From: Bryoerythrophyllum caledonicum
Lineage: Eukaryota; Streptophyta; Bryopsida; Pottiales; Pottiaceae
Assembly (NCBI GenBank): GCA_963971425.1
Contig: OZ020524.1
Coordinates: forward strand, 19,583,022 to 19,647,021
DNA length: 64,000 bases
Direction: 5' to 3'
The position numbers and the translations under genes were made by a program. Numbering within the stretch: position 1 is the stretch's first letter; the number at the start of each line of letters is the position of its first letter. Of the stretch, positions 35,310-47,645 are shown in pieces. The notes below the pieces were generated by a model. It saw only the letters and a program-made list of their open reading frames with translations. It searched no databases and was not told the origin of the DNA.

Positions 35310-36214
35310 GGGCCGGTTTATACTTGGGGCCGGATTGAGGGCCAGCCGGAACTCTCCAAGTTTCAACCAATAGGGTCTTTCAATCTCTCAAAATCCAACC
35401 CAAGAGCTTTATACTTGGGGCCCACATGAACTACATTTCATCCTACGTGTCGCCTTAGGTGGCATGGTTTTGGCGCCAAACCTTCCGGCCCCAAGGGAGC
35501 AATCGAGATGAGGTTTGGGGTGGCCCCAACTCCCATCTAGGGCCGGATTTGGTTCCTTCGTTGGATCCTTCAAATAAATACCGTCAATTAATAAAATTGA
35601 AGTTTTTTATTTTTATTTTTAATTTTAATTTTGAAAAAGTAAAAATACTCCTTCCTTTTGGATATGCATCCAAAAAAGGGATTTGGTCAAATAAAGTAAA
35701 TAAAACTCTTTTTTCCAATAGTCAAAAGAGGAAGAAGAATTTAAAGTTGCACACATATGAAAAAGAAAGTTTCTTTTATTTTAGACCTATCAAAAACAAG
35801 AGAAAAAGGGGGAAAAAAATGAAAATAGAAAAAATACTCTTATTTATTTTTAAATTTTAAATGTAGTAAGGAAAGAGAACATGTAAAGTAAATATATGAA
35901 ACCTGTTTTTTCTTTAAACTAGGAAAGAAACAAAGACAAAGGCTTGACAATTGTGCTTCTATAATTTTTAGTTGAGCCTTATGAAAATCTAAGACACTTA
36001 AAAATTGAAAATTTGGCCCTAGAATCCAGCCCCAACACTTTACATTGACTAGGGCCAAGATGATGAATCTGAAATCTGGCCCTAGAATCCGGCTTCAATG
36101 CTTTACATTATTTGGGGCGATTGGGGCCGGATTGAAGGCCGGATTGAAGGCCCGGATTGAAGGCAAATCCGACCGGCCTTCCATCCGACCCCAAGCCTAA
36201 TGTAACCGGGCCCT
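35310..36214. mobile_element. Non-autonomous TIR element with TA target duplication
   Basis: Left end AGGGCCGGTTTATACTTGGG; right-end complement AGGGCCCGGTTACATTAGGC, continuing with CTTGGGG(T/C)CGGAT. TA is found on each side (35308-35309 and 36215-36216). It was inserted into the TAA duplication of the Harbinger element. No significant ORF. A short GGATTGAAGGC tandem lies at 36127-36165. TA duplication would fit a Tc1/mariner-type MITE; this is tentative. Confidence 0.6.
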
Positions 36215-37166
36215 TAACCCCTAAGGTACCGTGACAGTTTTACACCAAAAACACTTCAAAATTAATGGATTCTAGTGCAATGAATAAAGAGGGTAACAAA
36301 AACTTTGATTCTTAGTTCTGACCGTAGGATCTCAATAAAGGCTTATTAAGTAATACATGTTCAAAATTTCATAATCTTTGACCGCACGGATTGAAAGATT
36401 ATAGTGTTTGAAGTCAAGCAAATGGTTCATTTTCTTCCCTGCGTTTAGTGGATCAACAGACCTTGACTTCAATTGGTGTCAAAAGTTTTCAGTACAAAAG
36501 GTCTAAATCTATTACCATCTTGTTAAACATGATGTTAGCTCCTTACACACCAATTTTTAGAGGTAGAGACGGGGTGTAGCATATTCAAAACAAGTGTGCA
36601 AGGAGTGGAGGCTCAAAATTTGTTAATTCACACTTTAATTTTTTTTGAACTTAATATGTTTTCGATTGATAATCGGAATGCTTAATAAGAAGGTTTACAT
36701 TACATATTGTTGTGGAAAAAATAAAAAGTGAAAAATATGAAGATCTCTAGGTTTTATGTGGAAAAGAAGAAGTTTTTTTGGTACCTTGCCCGAGAATGAG
36801 TGACAATGTGTGAAAATGTTTGACTTGGGTTGGTATGCTATTTTTCACTAAAGAAAAGAACTTTTTTTTGACAACATGAAGGGAAATAATATTACTTGCG
36901 AGTACTGAAAATCTCACTTTCAATAGAGTGTCCTATCAAAAGTTTTTGGAGGTGCCCGAGGTGCCCGCCCTCCCCATTTAAAATTCAAAACCCTATAACT
37001 TTTTCATCAAATGTCCAATTTGGGAAAAAATTGTTTTCCCACTAAGCTCTTGGTAATGTCTTTCTATAGTAAAAATTTCAAAGAAGAATGTTGGAAATTG
37101 ACACCATAGGAACCTAACCGAACTTTCAAAAAGCCCATTTTTGACACTTGGTACCTTAGGGGTTAA
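36214..37166. mobile_element. TTAA-flanked MITE with CCCCTAAGGTACC termini (piggyBac-like)
   Basis: Complete copy: TTAA (36214-36217), body of 945 bp with perfect 13-bp inverted ends CCCCTAAGGTACC (36218-36230 and 37150-37162), TTAA (37163-37166). TTAA duplication and a CCC-type terminus are hallmarks of piggyBac elements. No transposase is present, so the assignment is by ends only. Related pieces lie at 8731, 9150 and 26914. Confidence 0.7.
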
Positions 37167-37245
37167 TAGTGTAGTGGAATGATCAAACACTTTATTCACT
37201 CCGGCCCCCTCTTTGGGGACCGGAGTTTTTTTGGTTTTGTTTTTT
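37167..37245 (+). repeat. 3' end of the LINE relic with hairpin
   Basis: GTAGTGGAATGATCAAACAC... matches the complement of 10684-10745 in the near-complete LINE, including the terminal hairpin (37198-37226) and a following T-rich tail. It continues the LINE 3' UTR interrupted at 31680. Confidence 0.75.
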
Positions 37246-37584
37246 GGGGCAATGTGACACATGGACTGCACATGTCCGCATGGTGCGCGGAATGAGTCAG
37301 CATGGTCTCATACTGTACATCTGTGGTGCTGAATGAGTCAGCATGGTCTCGTGCATGTGCCCTGCTCAATGAGTGGAGTGCCAGGAACTTACTGGATAGC
37401 CTTCACCCTTCTCTACTTTACACAAGTACAGCCCTGTACTGTAACTTAGTAATAGTGATATTGCTTGTTCAAATTCCATGTGATTAGGTGCCATGTGTTG
37501 ATTCCCCTCGGTGCTCTTTCATTCAACACTTGTTGGAGCCTTGCCAGTCAACACCTGGTGGCCTTTTACCAGCCCACCATTGCC
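37246..37584. other. Short unique stretch left of the MULE
   Basis: No gene. GAATGAGTCAGCATGGTCTC occurs twice, 41 bp apart (37290 and 37331). Confidence 0.5.
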
Positions 37585-37593
37585 AACACACAC

Positions 37594-37903
37594 CCCGCTC
37601 ACTAGGTTCAATCCGTGTTCGGGCTGTCAGGCCCTGTTTTGGTCTTCTTTCCGTCTCCCGCGGCCGTCCCCCAAAAGCATCTTTCCGCCCCCTTGTCCGC
37701 GTCTTTTCCTTCCAGCGCCTCTCGCCCTTTCCGAGATCCCTGCCCGATCCATCCCGATAAGCGCCTGCCCGCCCCTGCTATCGGCGCAGACCCCGAGACC
37801 CGATAACACCATATCGGCTATCGGCCTAGGAACGGATCCACGCCCACGTGTACCGGTGGGACCCATCCACCCCCCTCCGCCGCCGATAAGCCAGTATCAT
37901 CCG
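37594..37903 (+). repeat. Left MULE terminal inverted repeat, 310 bp
   Basis: Matches the inverse complement of 47646-47955 over its whole length. I noticed one substitution (GCAGACCCC here, GCAGGCCCC there). The ORFs inside are duplicated shadows of the repeat. Confidence 0.95.
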
Positions 37904-38037
37904 GGCAATCCGAGGAGCGGAGATGATGTAGATGATTTATGTTGGACTCGGCTTGCAACGTCTCCCCAGCCCGTGTTCATTGCGGCGCCATTTGTTGTGC
38001 TCGCGGGAGAGTAGAGTGTCACCGATAGGCAGCGGGA

Positions 38038-41000
38038 ATGGAGTTCCTGGATCTGAATCTCCTGCCGCCGGTCTTCCCAGGTGTGGATGCAAGTGAGGTA
38101 CCAGTTCGGAGTGGAGCCGATAACGGGGTGGCAGCGAGAGGATGGAGGCGGCAGGGTCGAAAGAAGCCTGCTGGTGTGCGTGAGGAGGGTGTGCAAGATC
38201 TAGATACAGCTATCCGAGAAGGCCCGCACGCTCGGTACCTCATGAAGCATGGTCACAAGGTTCTTAGGATGCGTGATGCATTACATAAGCCTCCACCTGG
38301 TTTGCTAACTTGGAAAGATCTGAGGTGGAATTTTGAGGCCGAGAGGGAGACGAAGTCCGCTGTTGATGACCTCCATGGTCTTCCTGATCATGACCCCGGT
38401 GAGGGAAAGCAATCGAAGCTTATCGCCTACATTCCATGGGATAGAGTAATGGATTTCGTGAACGGTGAGCAATCATGCCGAAAGGACGTCGAGACCACAT
38501 TCGTGCGGGATAAATTCGACCCCACGAACGTGGGAGATAAGACCCACTATCGCTGGAACTGCCCCATCGAGCTTCAACGGTAAGATGGTCATTGCTGTTA
38601 CGAGGATTACTGTCATATCGTCTACTGCGCACTGTATCCATCACAAAAAGTTCTCGGCTGTCGTTGCAGATGGCGTTGTCAATACGGTCCCCAAGACAAT
38701 AGAGACAAGATCGACGATATCACTCCCGATATGGCACCCACAGCACGACGATACAATCGGAAAGGAAAACAGATATACTCAGGACGTGGTCAGAAAGGCC
38801 CTCGTGCTACTGACGCGAAGGAGGGAGGGTCTATGAAGGTGGGCTGCCAATGTAGATTCTATGTAAAGAGGTACTACTTTCTACCATCTATCGCCGAGAT
38901 AGGGTACTTCTGCAAAGATCACGTTGATAGAGAGGGCAATATCGTTCACGATAAGGTAAACATCACCAGGGGGAGACTCAGATTCCGAAAGTGCATATCG
39001 GAGGAGGTTAGAGATTGGGTTCTACGGCAGTACGACGAGCTCGTTCCTATGGAATCGATTAAACTAAAGCATCAGAGGTTGGTACTCAAAGGACGCGATG
39101 AGGGCACGCTCACACCTTCTCGGGATTGTTTCCTGAGCATGGAGGATATTCGGAACATTTGTGGCGTCCGTGCGCAAGAACTCTACATGAAGCACCATAA
39201 TGATGCCGAGAGTGTTAGAATGTGGGTACGAGAGAATCGAGAGATGGTATTCTACTACCAGGATCCGGGGACTAAGATAGAAGGGGTCCTGAACTCTGAC
39301 AACGTGCCCTTCGTGATAGGGATTCAGACCCCTTTTCAGCTGCGGATGATGCTCAACTATGGGCACGATAGCATTATTGCGATAGACGGGACCTTCGCTA
39401 CAAACAACAAGAAGGTATGTGCCTTTACGACTCGCTCTGAATGTGTCTACTCATCCGATCTACAAACTTGTGCAACATCGATTCGTATCTTCTAGTACTA
39501 ATATTTCCTATTGTTTACAGTACCCTCTATTCACGATGATGGTGTTCGACGACTGGAGGAATGGCGTGCCCGTCGCCTTTATAATCACCGCGAGATCAAA
39601 ACAAAGTGATCTAGTGCCTTGGATGCACGCTCTAAAAGAGAAGCTAGAGCAAATCAACCCAAGATGGAGACCTACAGCATTCGTACTCGACGACGCCGAT
39701 AACGAGATCAACTCACTCCGGTAAGAAACTATAGAGACTCGCAGAATACCCCCTCTGGTTTCATATCTTGCCTTTTGTACGTCAGGTTCAGGTCGGGATG
39801 ATCCGACATATCGGCGTTCCGGCTTTCTCGTATCGTGCCGGGTTATCTGATGGGTTATCGTGTTTTTACTTATCGCAGGGAAGTTTGGCCTCGGTCGTTT
39901 CTGTTCCTATGCTTGTGGCACGTGCGTCGAGCCTGGCAAAAGAACGCTTGTGCGAAGTTGAAAGACATGGAGACGAGAGCTGCTGCATTGCGTACTGTAG
40001 GGGATCTTATGTACATGTCGGAGACACCAAGTGATTGCGATGACCCTGCTACGAGAGGACCTCCTACGAGGATCTGGACGTTGTTAGAGTGGGTTCAACA
40101 CGTCTATATGGAGGCAAAGGCACGCATTCCAGATGCAAAGGAGTACTGGAAGTATTTTGACAAGGAATGGATGCCGAAAATCCATATGTGGGTAGTGGGA
40201 GACAGAAAGATCCCTCATGCGGGCCAGGATACCACAGCTGCGATAGAGTCATTCCATTCGAACATGAAATCCGTCTTGCGACAGTCGAAAAGGAAGCTTA
40301 TCGGCCGACGGATGGACTGGCTTATCTATGAGCTCACTGGGAATGTCATTGAGAAATATGACTACACCGACTGGAGTAAACAGAACGGGTTCGTGAAGAA
40401 CAAGAAGCTGAGGCAGATTATGGTAAACTCCATTATCCAAGCCAATTCTATCCCAAACGAGAACGTCGTATTGCCAATGTATATTGGAGGACCGGCTTTG
40501 GTTAGGTCTTCGAAACGAGGTCACATTGCGTACGCTGTATACAATCCCTGTACGGAGTGGGCCGTCTGCGAGTGTGTGTATTCCCAGAAAGGGAACATCT
40601 GCAAGCATCAAGTTAAAGTACTCGAGTTAACGAGACCCGACCTCGCCTCGGGCAAGATTGCCCGATACCTCGGCTCTCTACGCGGCACGGCCCAAGGAGG
40701 TATGACCAATCTCCTGCTCTCCAACGACCAGAGATCGGAAATCCTACGGCCTGTTCTCGATATCGACGCCAACGATATGTTGCCTTCAAGATCATGTGAC
40801 CGAGATGTATGTTTCGAGACATCGCCAACACGAGAACTGGGAAGTGTGTGGTCAGATGACTTCGACCGCATGCACCAACTCATTTTGAAGCTCCTCGATA
40901 AGGCGTATCGGCAACCGATACTGGCGCGGCACTTGGACGCCGGGTTACGAAGTATGGATGGGACATTGTCCAGAATCGAGGCAGATATTGATGCCGGCAT

Positions 41001-41145
41001 GCTTCATCCACTGCTGCAGATTGCTCATTCCCTCCCTTGTAACCGAGACGGGCTCGGAATGAGGCTTCAAAGGCTGCGCGATTTCTTAGATTCGCGAGGT
41101 TACCGACATTCCTCGGCTCGTGCTCCCGAGAACCTTACGCAGTAA
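38038..41145 (+). CDS. MULE transposase (SWIM-type), 4 exons, 917 residues
   Basis: Spliced model 38038-38579, 38670-39414, 39521-39720, 39879-41145; all junctions are GT-AG and in phase, with no stop. The N-terminus (MEFLDLNLLPP...) leads to a Cys/His DNA-binding region (WRCQYGP, GCQCRFYVKRYYF, FCKDHVDREG) of the FAR1/WRKY-GCM type. The catalytic core has Asp in IIAIDGTFATN, Asp in AFVLDDADNEI just before the LFLCLWHVRRAW block, and Glu in TTAAIESFHSNMK. A SWIM zinc finger follows (CECVYSQKGNICKH). Nuclear role: cuts and joins the element ends. It starts 134 bp inside the left TIR, so its promoter probably includes the TIR. All key residues are present, so activity is plausible. Confidence 0.9.
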
Positions 41146-41554
41146 GCATAGCCAATAGGCTATATTCTTAATTTAGACATCCGATAACGCCACCGCGTTA
41201 TCGGGTTGCCATATTGTGGTCCATCGTCCTCTCCTACATATGTTCATCTTATCGGAAGAGGTATACTGCGCTCGCTCCTATAGTTCTTATCGCGGGAGGT
41301 ATAGTCCTCGATAGGATACAAACAGGATTGGTAGGACAAATACACATTATTATGCATAGATAAACGATAGCCAGGATAGATAGACAACGGGAGATCATTT
41401 CATTACCAACACATTCTTGTACATTTTGGAATGTACAGTACAGATTTGTCCGGTATTTGATCGGAAAATGAATGTATACACACCTATCGTCCTACCGCTA
41501 ACTCTGAGCCTAACCTATCGTACATGTAAAATACAAGAAGAAGAAGCTCTGAGC
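41146..41554. other. Convergent intergenic spacer inside the MULE
   Basis: About 400 bp separating the 3' ends of the transposase and Ulp1 genes. It presumably holds both polyadenylation regions. Contains several TATCG/CGATA motifs. No ORF of note. Confidence 0.6.
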
Positions 41555-44500
41555 CTACTTCTTCTTCGGCTTTCTCTTCGTGCCCGGCTTCTTCACCCCT
41601 TCCCTAGGTGCTTCGCCGAGAGGCTGCCTCACACGACATCCCTTGAGCTGCAATGCTATCGTCTTCTCGATACCCAAGTCGATAGCAGCCCTCGTCGTAT
41701 TCCTCCTTCCTGTTTCCGGGCTCACCTCCATGGTTTCATCATCGCCCTCCATGTTCTCGCTGGCGAGAACATATGCCTGTACAGGACTCCAGACATCAAC
41801 TGTAGGCTTAGAAAACCCATTGGGCGGGGAAATAAGCTCGAGATAGAACGCCTGAACTAACCACAGTCGCGCTTTTGACCCCGCCCAGTCCTGCCATTTG
41901 TGGTTCTGCAGCAAATCCGGATCGGCGGATGGACTACTCCCACGTATGACGAGGTACTGCCAGAATGCCAAGCACGACACGTAACCGCACTCCCACGACA
42001 ACGCTTGCTTTGGAATCGGCAACCTCTTCACCTTCCGTCCTTGCCACTTCCTCCACATGGCCGACTTAGGCGAAACACCCCTCGCCATCGCCCACGCCAT
42101 GTGCAACACAAACGCGAAGTTGCCCGCTCGCTCGTCCCGGTGCATATTCAACGTGTCGAATTGTATCGTCTGGGAGTCCTCCACGACAAATATGCTCCAG
42201 TGACCCATGTTCTGGTAGGGCACCACTAGTGTGTCCTCGAGTCGAGATACGGTACGCACGGTACGATAGATGTAATACACGACTTCGTCCCATGTGCTTG
42301 CGTCATCGATTTTCGACTGCATGCAATTAGACATCCAGTTGTGAGTCAACGCGTAGTGCCGTCGTACCTCCGGGTCAGCGCGGTATACGATATGCCGGAG
42401 TAGGAAGTCCATAAGAGAGCCGTCGAGCTCTCGCCCGTCCTGGAGAATGCAGCCCCAGTCGGCACGATTGAGCGATATGGTCACAGCTTTCCTCTTGTCC
42501 GGGCCGAAGACGAGCATATCGTCTACAATGTCATCGAGTTTCTTGCCAGGGGGTCTGCGGGACAGAAATGACACTGTGAGTTAGCAAACGATACGTGCAT
42601 TTGTACAGTACAAGTCATATCGTATTAAGGGGTTATCGTTCACAAGATATCGAACACGAACTATACTTGAGGTCGCAAATCGGAAAGTATCGGACGATAA
42701 GAGTAAAAAAACTAAACCTGTGCTTCAGAAGCTCGACGATAAGACCCAAACTTTGCTCGACCAGCTCCGGAGAGTGACTTGCAGCCTCGAAGCATAGAGT
42801 GGGCTCTCTATTCCAGTCGGGCATCCGAGACGTGCAGATGTGGCGGTTCTCGGGCAACATACACTGATACGGGGGTGGGTTATCAGGGACGCGTTTCGCG
42901 AGCGATTCCAGAAGTCCTGGATGATACACAATGGACTCCCTCTTCTCCATCACGCCCTCGATGACTTGCGCTAGAGTTCGCTCTCTCCATTGTTCCGATA
43001 ACCCGTCCTACAAAAACACAGAATCTATAGTCGTTAGGGGCGTAGTCTCTATGACACGGATTCGAGGGGAAGCAAAGAACATAGCATACATAGGCGGATA
43101 TCGCGATAGGTTAAAAGGACGGTTTTGTCTATTTATTCCCTCGGCAACCTTCACGGCTCGTTGTGTTCTTACCCCGTGTAATGATCGTAAGTCCTCGGGG
43201 GTTCCGTTCCCGTGTAGGTTTAGCAACCCATCTCCAAGCGTGAGGTCAGCCATTACCTGGGTCCATCCGAGAGGCGTTTCGTCCCCGTCGTCCGCCACAT
43301 GGGGCTCCGATGGCGTTGCCGCTCCTTCTTCAGGTACGGTAGGCTCCGAAGGCATTGCCGCTTCTTCTTCAGACACAATAGGCTCCGATGGCTGCGAATC
43401 TCTCTCAACGATAGGCGGATCGTTGTTTTCCTTAGCCCGACATTCCTTATCGGCTTCGATAGGAACCGGGACCATGTAAGAAGGGACGCCTGACATATCG
43501 CCTGCAGATGTAGTGCGCCGGTCAGCTAGGTGACCAGCTTCCTGGCTGACCTCGGCGTTGTCAGGTGTGACATCGGCTTCTCGCTCCTCGCTCCCACGGC
43601 TTAAATTCGGGACGACATCGAACCCGGGGTCGGGGATACTGGCATCTCCTTCCTTACCCAAGATCTCCTCCCTCTCGGAGTCAACGTCCATCGTCTCCTC
43701 CCCCTCCCGAAATGCAGCTTCTGAAGGACTCTCATCTTTCTTATCGGCGACGTCCTCCACCACGATATGCGGCGGGAGAGAGACCTTCTCTACGTGCTCC
43801 CTTCTTTGAGCAGGTTCTCGTCGCTCTCCGAGCCCAATCGGAGTTCCCTCGTGGACGGCGATAAGAGCCTGGGCACCCTCGATGTCTCGAGTATTCCGAG
43901 AAGAACCCTCCGTGACGTCTTCGGATCGAATACGTGACACCGATGCTGCGCATTGCTTCCGGCAGAAACTTGTTATCGCCGTGAGACAAGCCTGCATCTC
44001 GGGCCCGTCATGGACTCCGATAAGGTGACCACCTACCATATCTGTACACACGTGACATTGGATAAACATAAGTACTCACACACGATATGCATAAAATTGT
44101 AAGTGAAGATCGTAAACGATGTGGCGGACGGCTTACTCGATCCACTGCCGACATATAGTAAGTCGATGTCTTCCCGAAACAGGCATTGCTCTTCGAGAAG
44201 CTCCCATGGCATGTACGACGCCAGATCGGTTTGACACCACCTCAGCTCAAACTGGACCTCGTGTCTACAGGCCATGTCGATGACTGTCCGCGCTCTTACG
44301 TGATGGGTGAACTGTATTAGAGCTCTGCCGCATTCACGCGCTTCGTTAACGAGCATCTGATGGAGTTCTACCACCTCCGGATCTTCATCCGCGTACTCCA
44401 CATGCCCGAAGAGAAACCTCCCTAGCTTCTCGTACAGAAATAATGCGCCATCCCAAGGCGAATGTGCGTTATCGGAGTTCCTATCAATCATCAGCGGCGT

Positions 44501-46739
44501 CATTCGCGCGTGGGGATGGCACATATTTGTTCCACTGCAATTCAAACAACAGTCAGCCGATAACTCATAAGCGATACCTCCAATCTAGTAGTTGTTAAAA
44601 CGACAAAAAACTCTGAACTGGAACGAGAGTCCGATAGCATTGAAGCCCTAAAATAGCTGGTAAAAGAGATGACGATAATAGAGGGGGGACAAACCGGTTA
44701 CTGAAACCGTTGGCGATAAACCAGCACTTCAGGAGCCTCGCTTCTCGTGGAGGACGCATGGGATCGATACTTGCTGCCTTCAAGATCGATAACACCACTC
44801 TCGCCTCTTCGGAGTTGTGTTTCCATGGCATGGGCGGCAAGAGCTCGCGAATGAAGGGGTTATCGGCGCAGAAGTGGAACAGGAGATTGTAGTCCCACAC
44901 CAAGGCCTCCCATTCCACAGACCGCTCCTTGTCGTAGGAGGCAATTCGGGAGACCAGTTCCGCCTCGCGGTCTTGTTGGATCCTGGCGGCCCTAGCTCTT
45001 CCCGAGACCTCCCATTCTTCCGCCTCCTTCTCTCGTTGAAGAAATAGCCACGTCTCCCTCACAGTAGCCACCCACCGAATTCTCAGCTTCTCGCTCCACG
45101 GAAACTGCGCCAGCTCCACGATAGGCTTGCACTCATTTAGCTCGTCGGTGGAGATGGCTTGCGTGCAGAACGCTTGCCCGATAGCAGACGTAAAACGCCA
45201 CTGCCCTTGCGCCACAACGTCCTGCATCATCTGAAGTAGATGATTCTCGGACGATATGCTGCGACGCTCCTCTTCAGACAGCAAACCATTGTTCATGAGA
45301 ATCCACAAAGGGGTTCGGGTTCGCCTCACTGGAGGTATGTCGGTTTGGATGGACGCCGCGTACTTTTCGTCCACGTCGAGACGAATGCGCTCTATTTCGC
45401 GAATGCGCATTTCCTCCAATTCCCGCGCCCTGGCTTCTCTGTCCGGGTTACTGTACCTCGGCCTAGCGCCCCCCGCGAGGTATTGTCTGATACTTAACCT
45501 CTCGTCGGAGATATCGGCGAGAGTCGCGCTAGGTCCGTCGTCCCTCCGCACCACCTTGTACTGTTCGCGCACTTCCGCTGCATTCCCTACGGAATATGGA
45601 TCGTCTTCTCCATGGAAATTCGGGGCAGTGATGCTGTCAAAGGGACACATCGCACGCGCCTTCAAGTTCGGTTTGGGGCTCCTCGCACGCCGAGAGGGTG
45701 TTGCAACCTCCTGGCCTATCGTAGGCCTCTTCTCGACGTTCCCGGAGCTGCATTGCCCACCCTTCGCCGTCGCTGGATGCCTGACCGGGATCGCTTCATT
45801 GGGACGCGCATCGGTATCTTCGCGCGCCTCAGAGGATTCGCTATCCTCTCGCGACCCGTCCTGGTCCTCCTCATCCGATGTGGTCGTATCGGACGGGGGC
45901 TGTGCATGCACTGCTCTCGATGCCCGAGAGGACGATGCACCTCGCTTTATCGAGTGCATGTCCCGACCACGAGCACTTGATGTAACAATCGCCTGGCTTA
46001 TCGGGGCGCTGGAAGCGACATTCCCGGAAACGAAGTGCCCACTTTCCGATGTCGCTGGAACGCTGTAGGCGACGATGTCCATGGGCCTAGCATCGACATC
46101 TTCGTGGTCCTCAGACCTATCGCCATCCTCGCCCGCCTCGTACTGATCGTCGTCATCCGATGACGACTCCTCGTCATCGGCTTCCAATCGGACTGGTCTC
46201 GATGCCCGAGAGGTCGACGCACCTCGCTTTCTTGCGCGAGTGTCCCGAGATCCAGTCCCGGCCGCTCTCTTCCCGCCGCCTCTCGGCTTCCTGCTAGACC
46301 TATCGAGTGGGACGATATGCTGGAACGCAGCAATGACGTCGTCCACTGTTGTACAATCCACCATCTTCTGTATGAACTGAGGTTGATTCTTGATGTCGAG
46401 GTTCGGATAAGCAGGCATTTTCCTGTTAGGTCGCCCAGGGCACTTCGCGTGATTCAGGTGCAGATTGATCCTATGTTTCTGCCCGACCTCCTTGCAATAC
46501 GGACAGTGAAAAGCTTTCTTCTCCGGAGACAGTTCACTGGTCTTGTAAATCTGCGAGTCTGGCCCGTGCATCGCCAGAATCATTCTCCTGGCCGTCAGAG
46601 GATGCCAGCTGTCTTGCCAGTAATGCCCCTCCACCTTGAAAACTTGCTCTATCCTCTTCAGCCTATCGTTGTAAATCGGGTGGGTGGGAACAGCCTCCAC
46701 CCCTCTCGGTAACTCACTGACGCAGTTGCATCTCGGCAT
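41555..46739 (-). CDS. Zinc-finger / Ulp1-like C48 cysteine protease carried by the MULE, 5 exons, 1,533 residues
   Basis: Spliced model 46739-44695, 44534-44137, 44041-43173, 43007-42718, 42554-41555; every junction is GT-AG, the phases agree and there is no internal stop. N-terminus: a Cys/His finger (FHCPYCKEVGQKHRINLHLNHAKC), then two similar Ser/Asp/Glu-rich stretches with RGAS(S/T)SRASR motifs, a helical Arg/Glu-rich middle, and an acidic region with SEP(I/T)V repeats. C-terminal 330 residues: Ulp1/SENP fold with catalytic His in NMGHWSIFVV, Asp in IQFDTLN, Gln in PKQALSW and Cys in WECGYVSC. Expected to cleave SUMO-like conjugates; the target is unknown. Transcribed from the right TIR toward the transposase. 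The basic tail (TKRKPKKK) may be a nuclear signal. Confidence 0.88.
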
Positions 46740-47645
46740 TTTTGCAGACCTACAGCATACAGAGCAAATCAGTCATGAAACTTATTATGAAACGTGGTAC
46801 ATGAGAAGCTATAAACCCTAAACCAAAACCGAGAAGTTTAAGCCTTTTAGTATTCCAAACGGTATCTCCCTTGGTACTCCTATCAGCGCGGCACTTGGAA
46901 TTCCAATCGTTATCTCCTTTCGTACTCCAATCGACACAGTATATTCTATCATGAACTCCACGCTCACGCTCACTGACAACGTAAGAATAGAAAATCACCT
47001 GAGTGCCTTATCGTATACGGCTAAACAAATCCGACAGATCGCTAAACCCCAAAATCCTTATCGTCTACAGATAAACTTCAGTATGATTCCAGAAAAACTA
47101 GTACTGAGAATATCGAGTTCCAGAAACCCTAACTATCAACTTCCTGCGTCCACTTCCCAACTCGATATGAGCCTATAGGTTTACAAACTGAATGAGAGCG
47201 GGAGGGTTTGCATGCTTACCAGAAGGCGTCGTCGGAGATGGAAGATGTCAAGGAATTCTCTGAGATCGAGCTCGCAAAAGAACAGCGCAAACGATAGTAG
47301 GGAGTACAAACAAACGGGTTTGCAAATGAGAGAGAAAACGAGCCAACAGCAGCCTTCGCCATTTGAACAACGCCGCCGGAACATTTGAAATTGATGGCGA
47401 CAATGATGAGACTCTAATTCTCCTATCGAGACTACCAGCCGCCAACCACAGAACTATAGCTATCAAAACCATCACACGCTTTACCATGAGAGCACATCGC
47501 CTCGACCAAATCAAGAGACCGCCCTGTCATTCAATCCGCGATAGCTCCATCGAAACCCTATGCAAAAAATGATTGCTTTCAGATTCAATCGATTTGGATT
47601 CCGGCTGATTGCAACCCTCCTGCGATGGATGATTGTGACAGGTAA
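46740..47645. other. MULE interior between Ulp1 gene and right TIR
   Basis: Presumed promoter and 5' UTR of the Ulp1-like gene. Repeated GTACTCC/TATCTCC motifs at about 46860-46930. No ORF with recognisable content. Confidence 0.5.

Larger units (their letters stand above)
25224..37245 (+). mobile_element. Decayed second LINE copy, interrupted by at least five DNA transposons
   Basis: Same family as the LINE at 10670-22650, opposite strand. LINE segments: 25224-26913 (starts inside RT at GCTFGTSQVTINS), 27728-30015 (RNase H, Cys/His region, C-terminal domain, start of 3' UTR), 31637-31680, and 37167-37245 (3' end with hairpin). The RT motif reads CADN instead of YADD, and RNase H residues are lost (IEGS for TDGS, FTTC for FTDC). 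Many stops are present. About 50 codons present in the other copy are missing at the 26914 junction. Inserted elements are listed separately. Confidence 0.85.

Noticed and set aside
37615..37806. Open frames inside the MULE ends (mirrored at 47743-47934)
   Set aside because: They lie in the terminal inverted repeats and are identical twice over. No start context or domain supports a gene.
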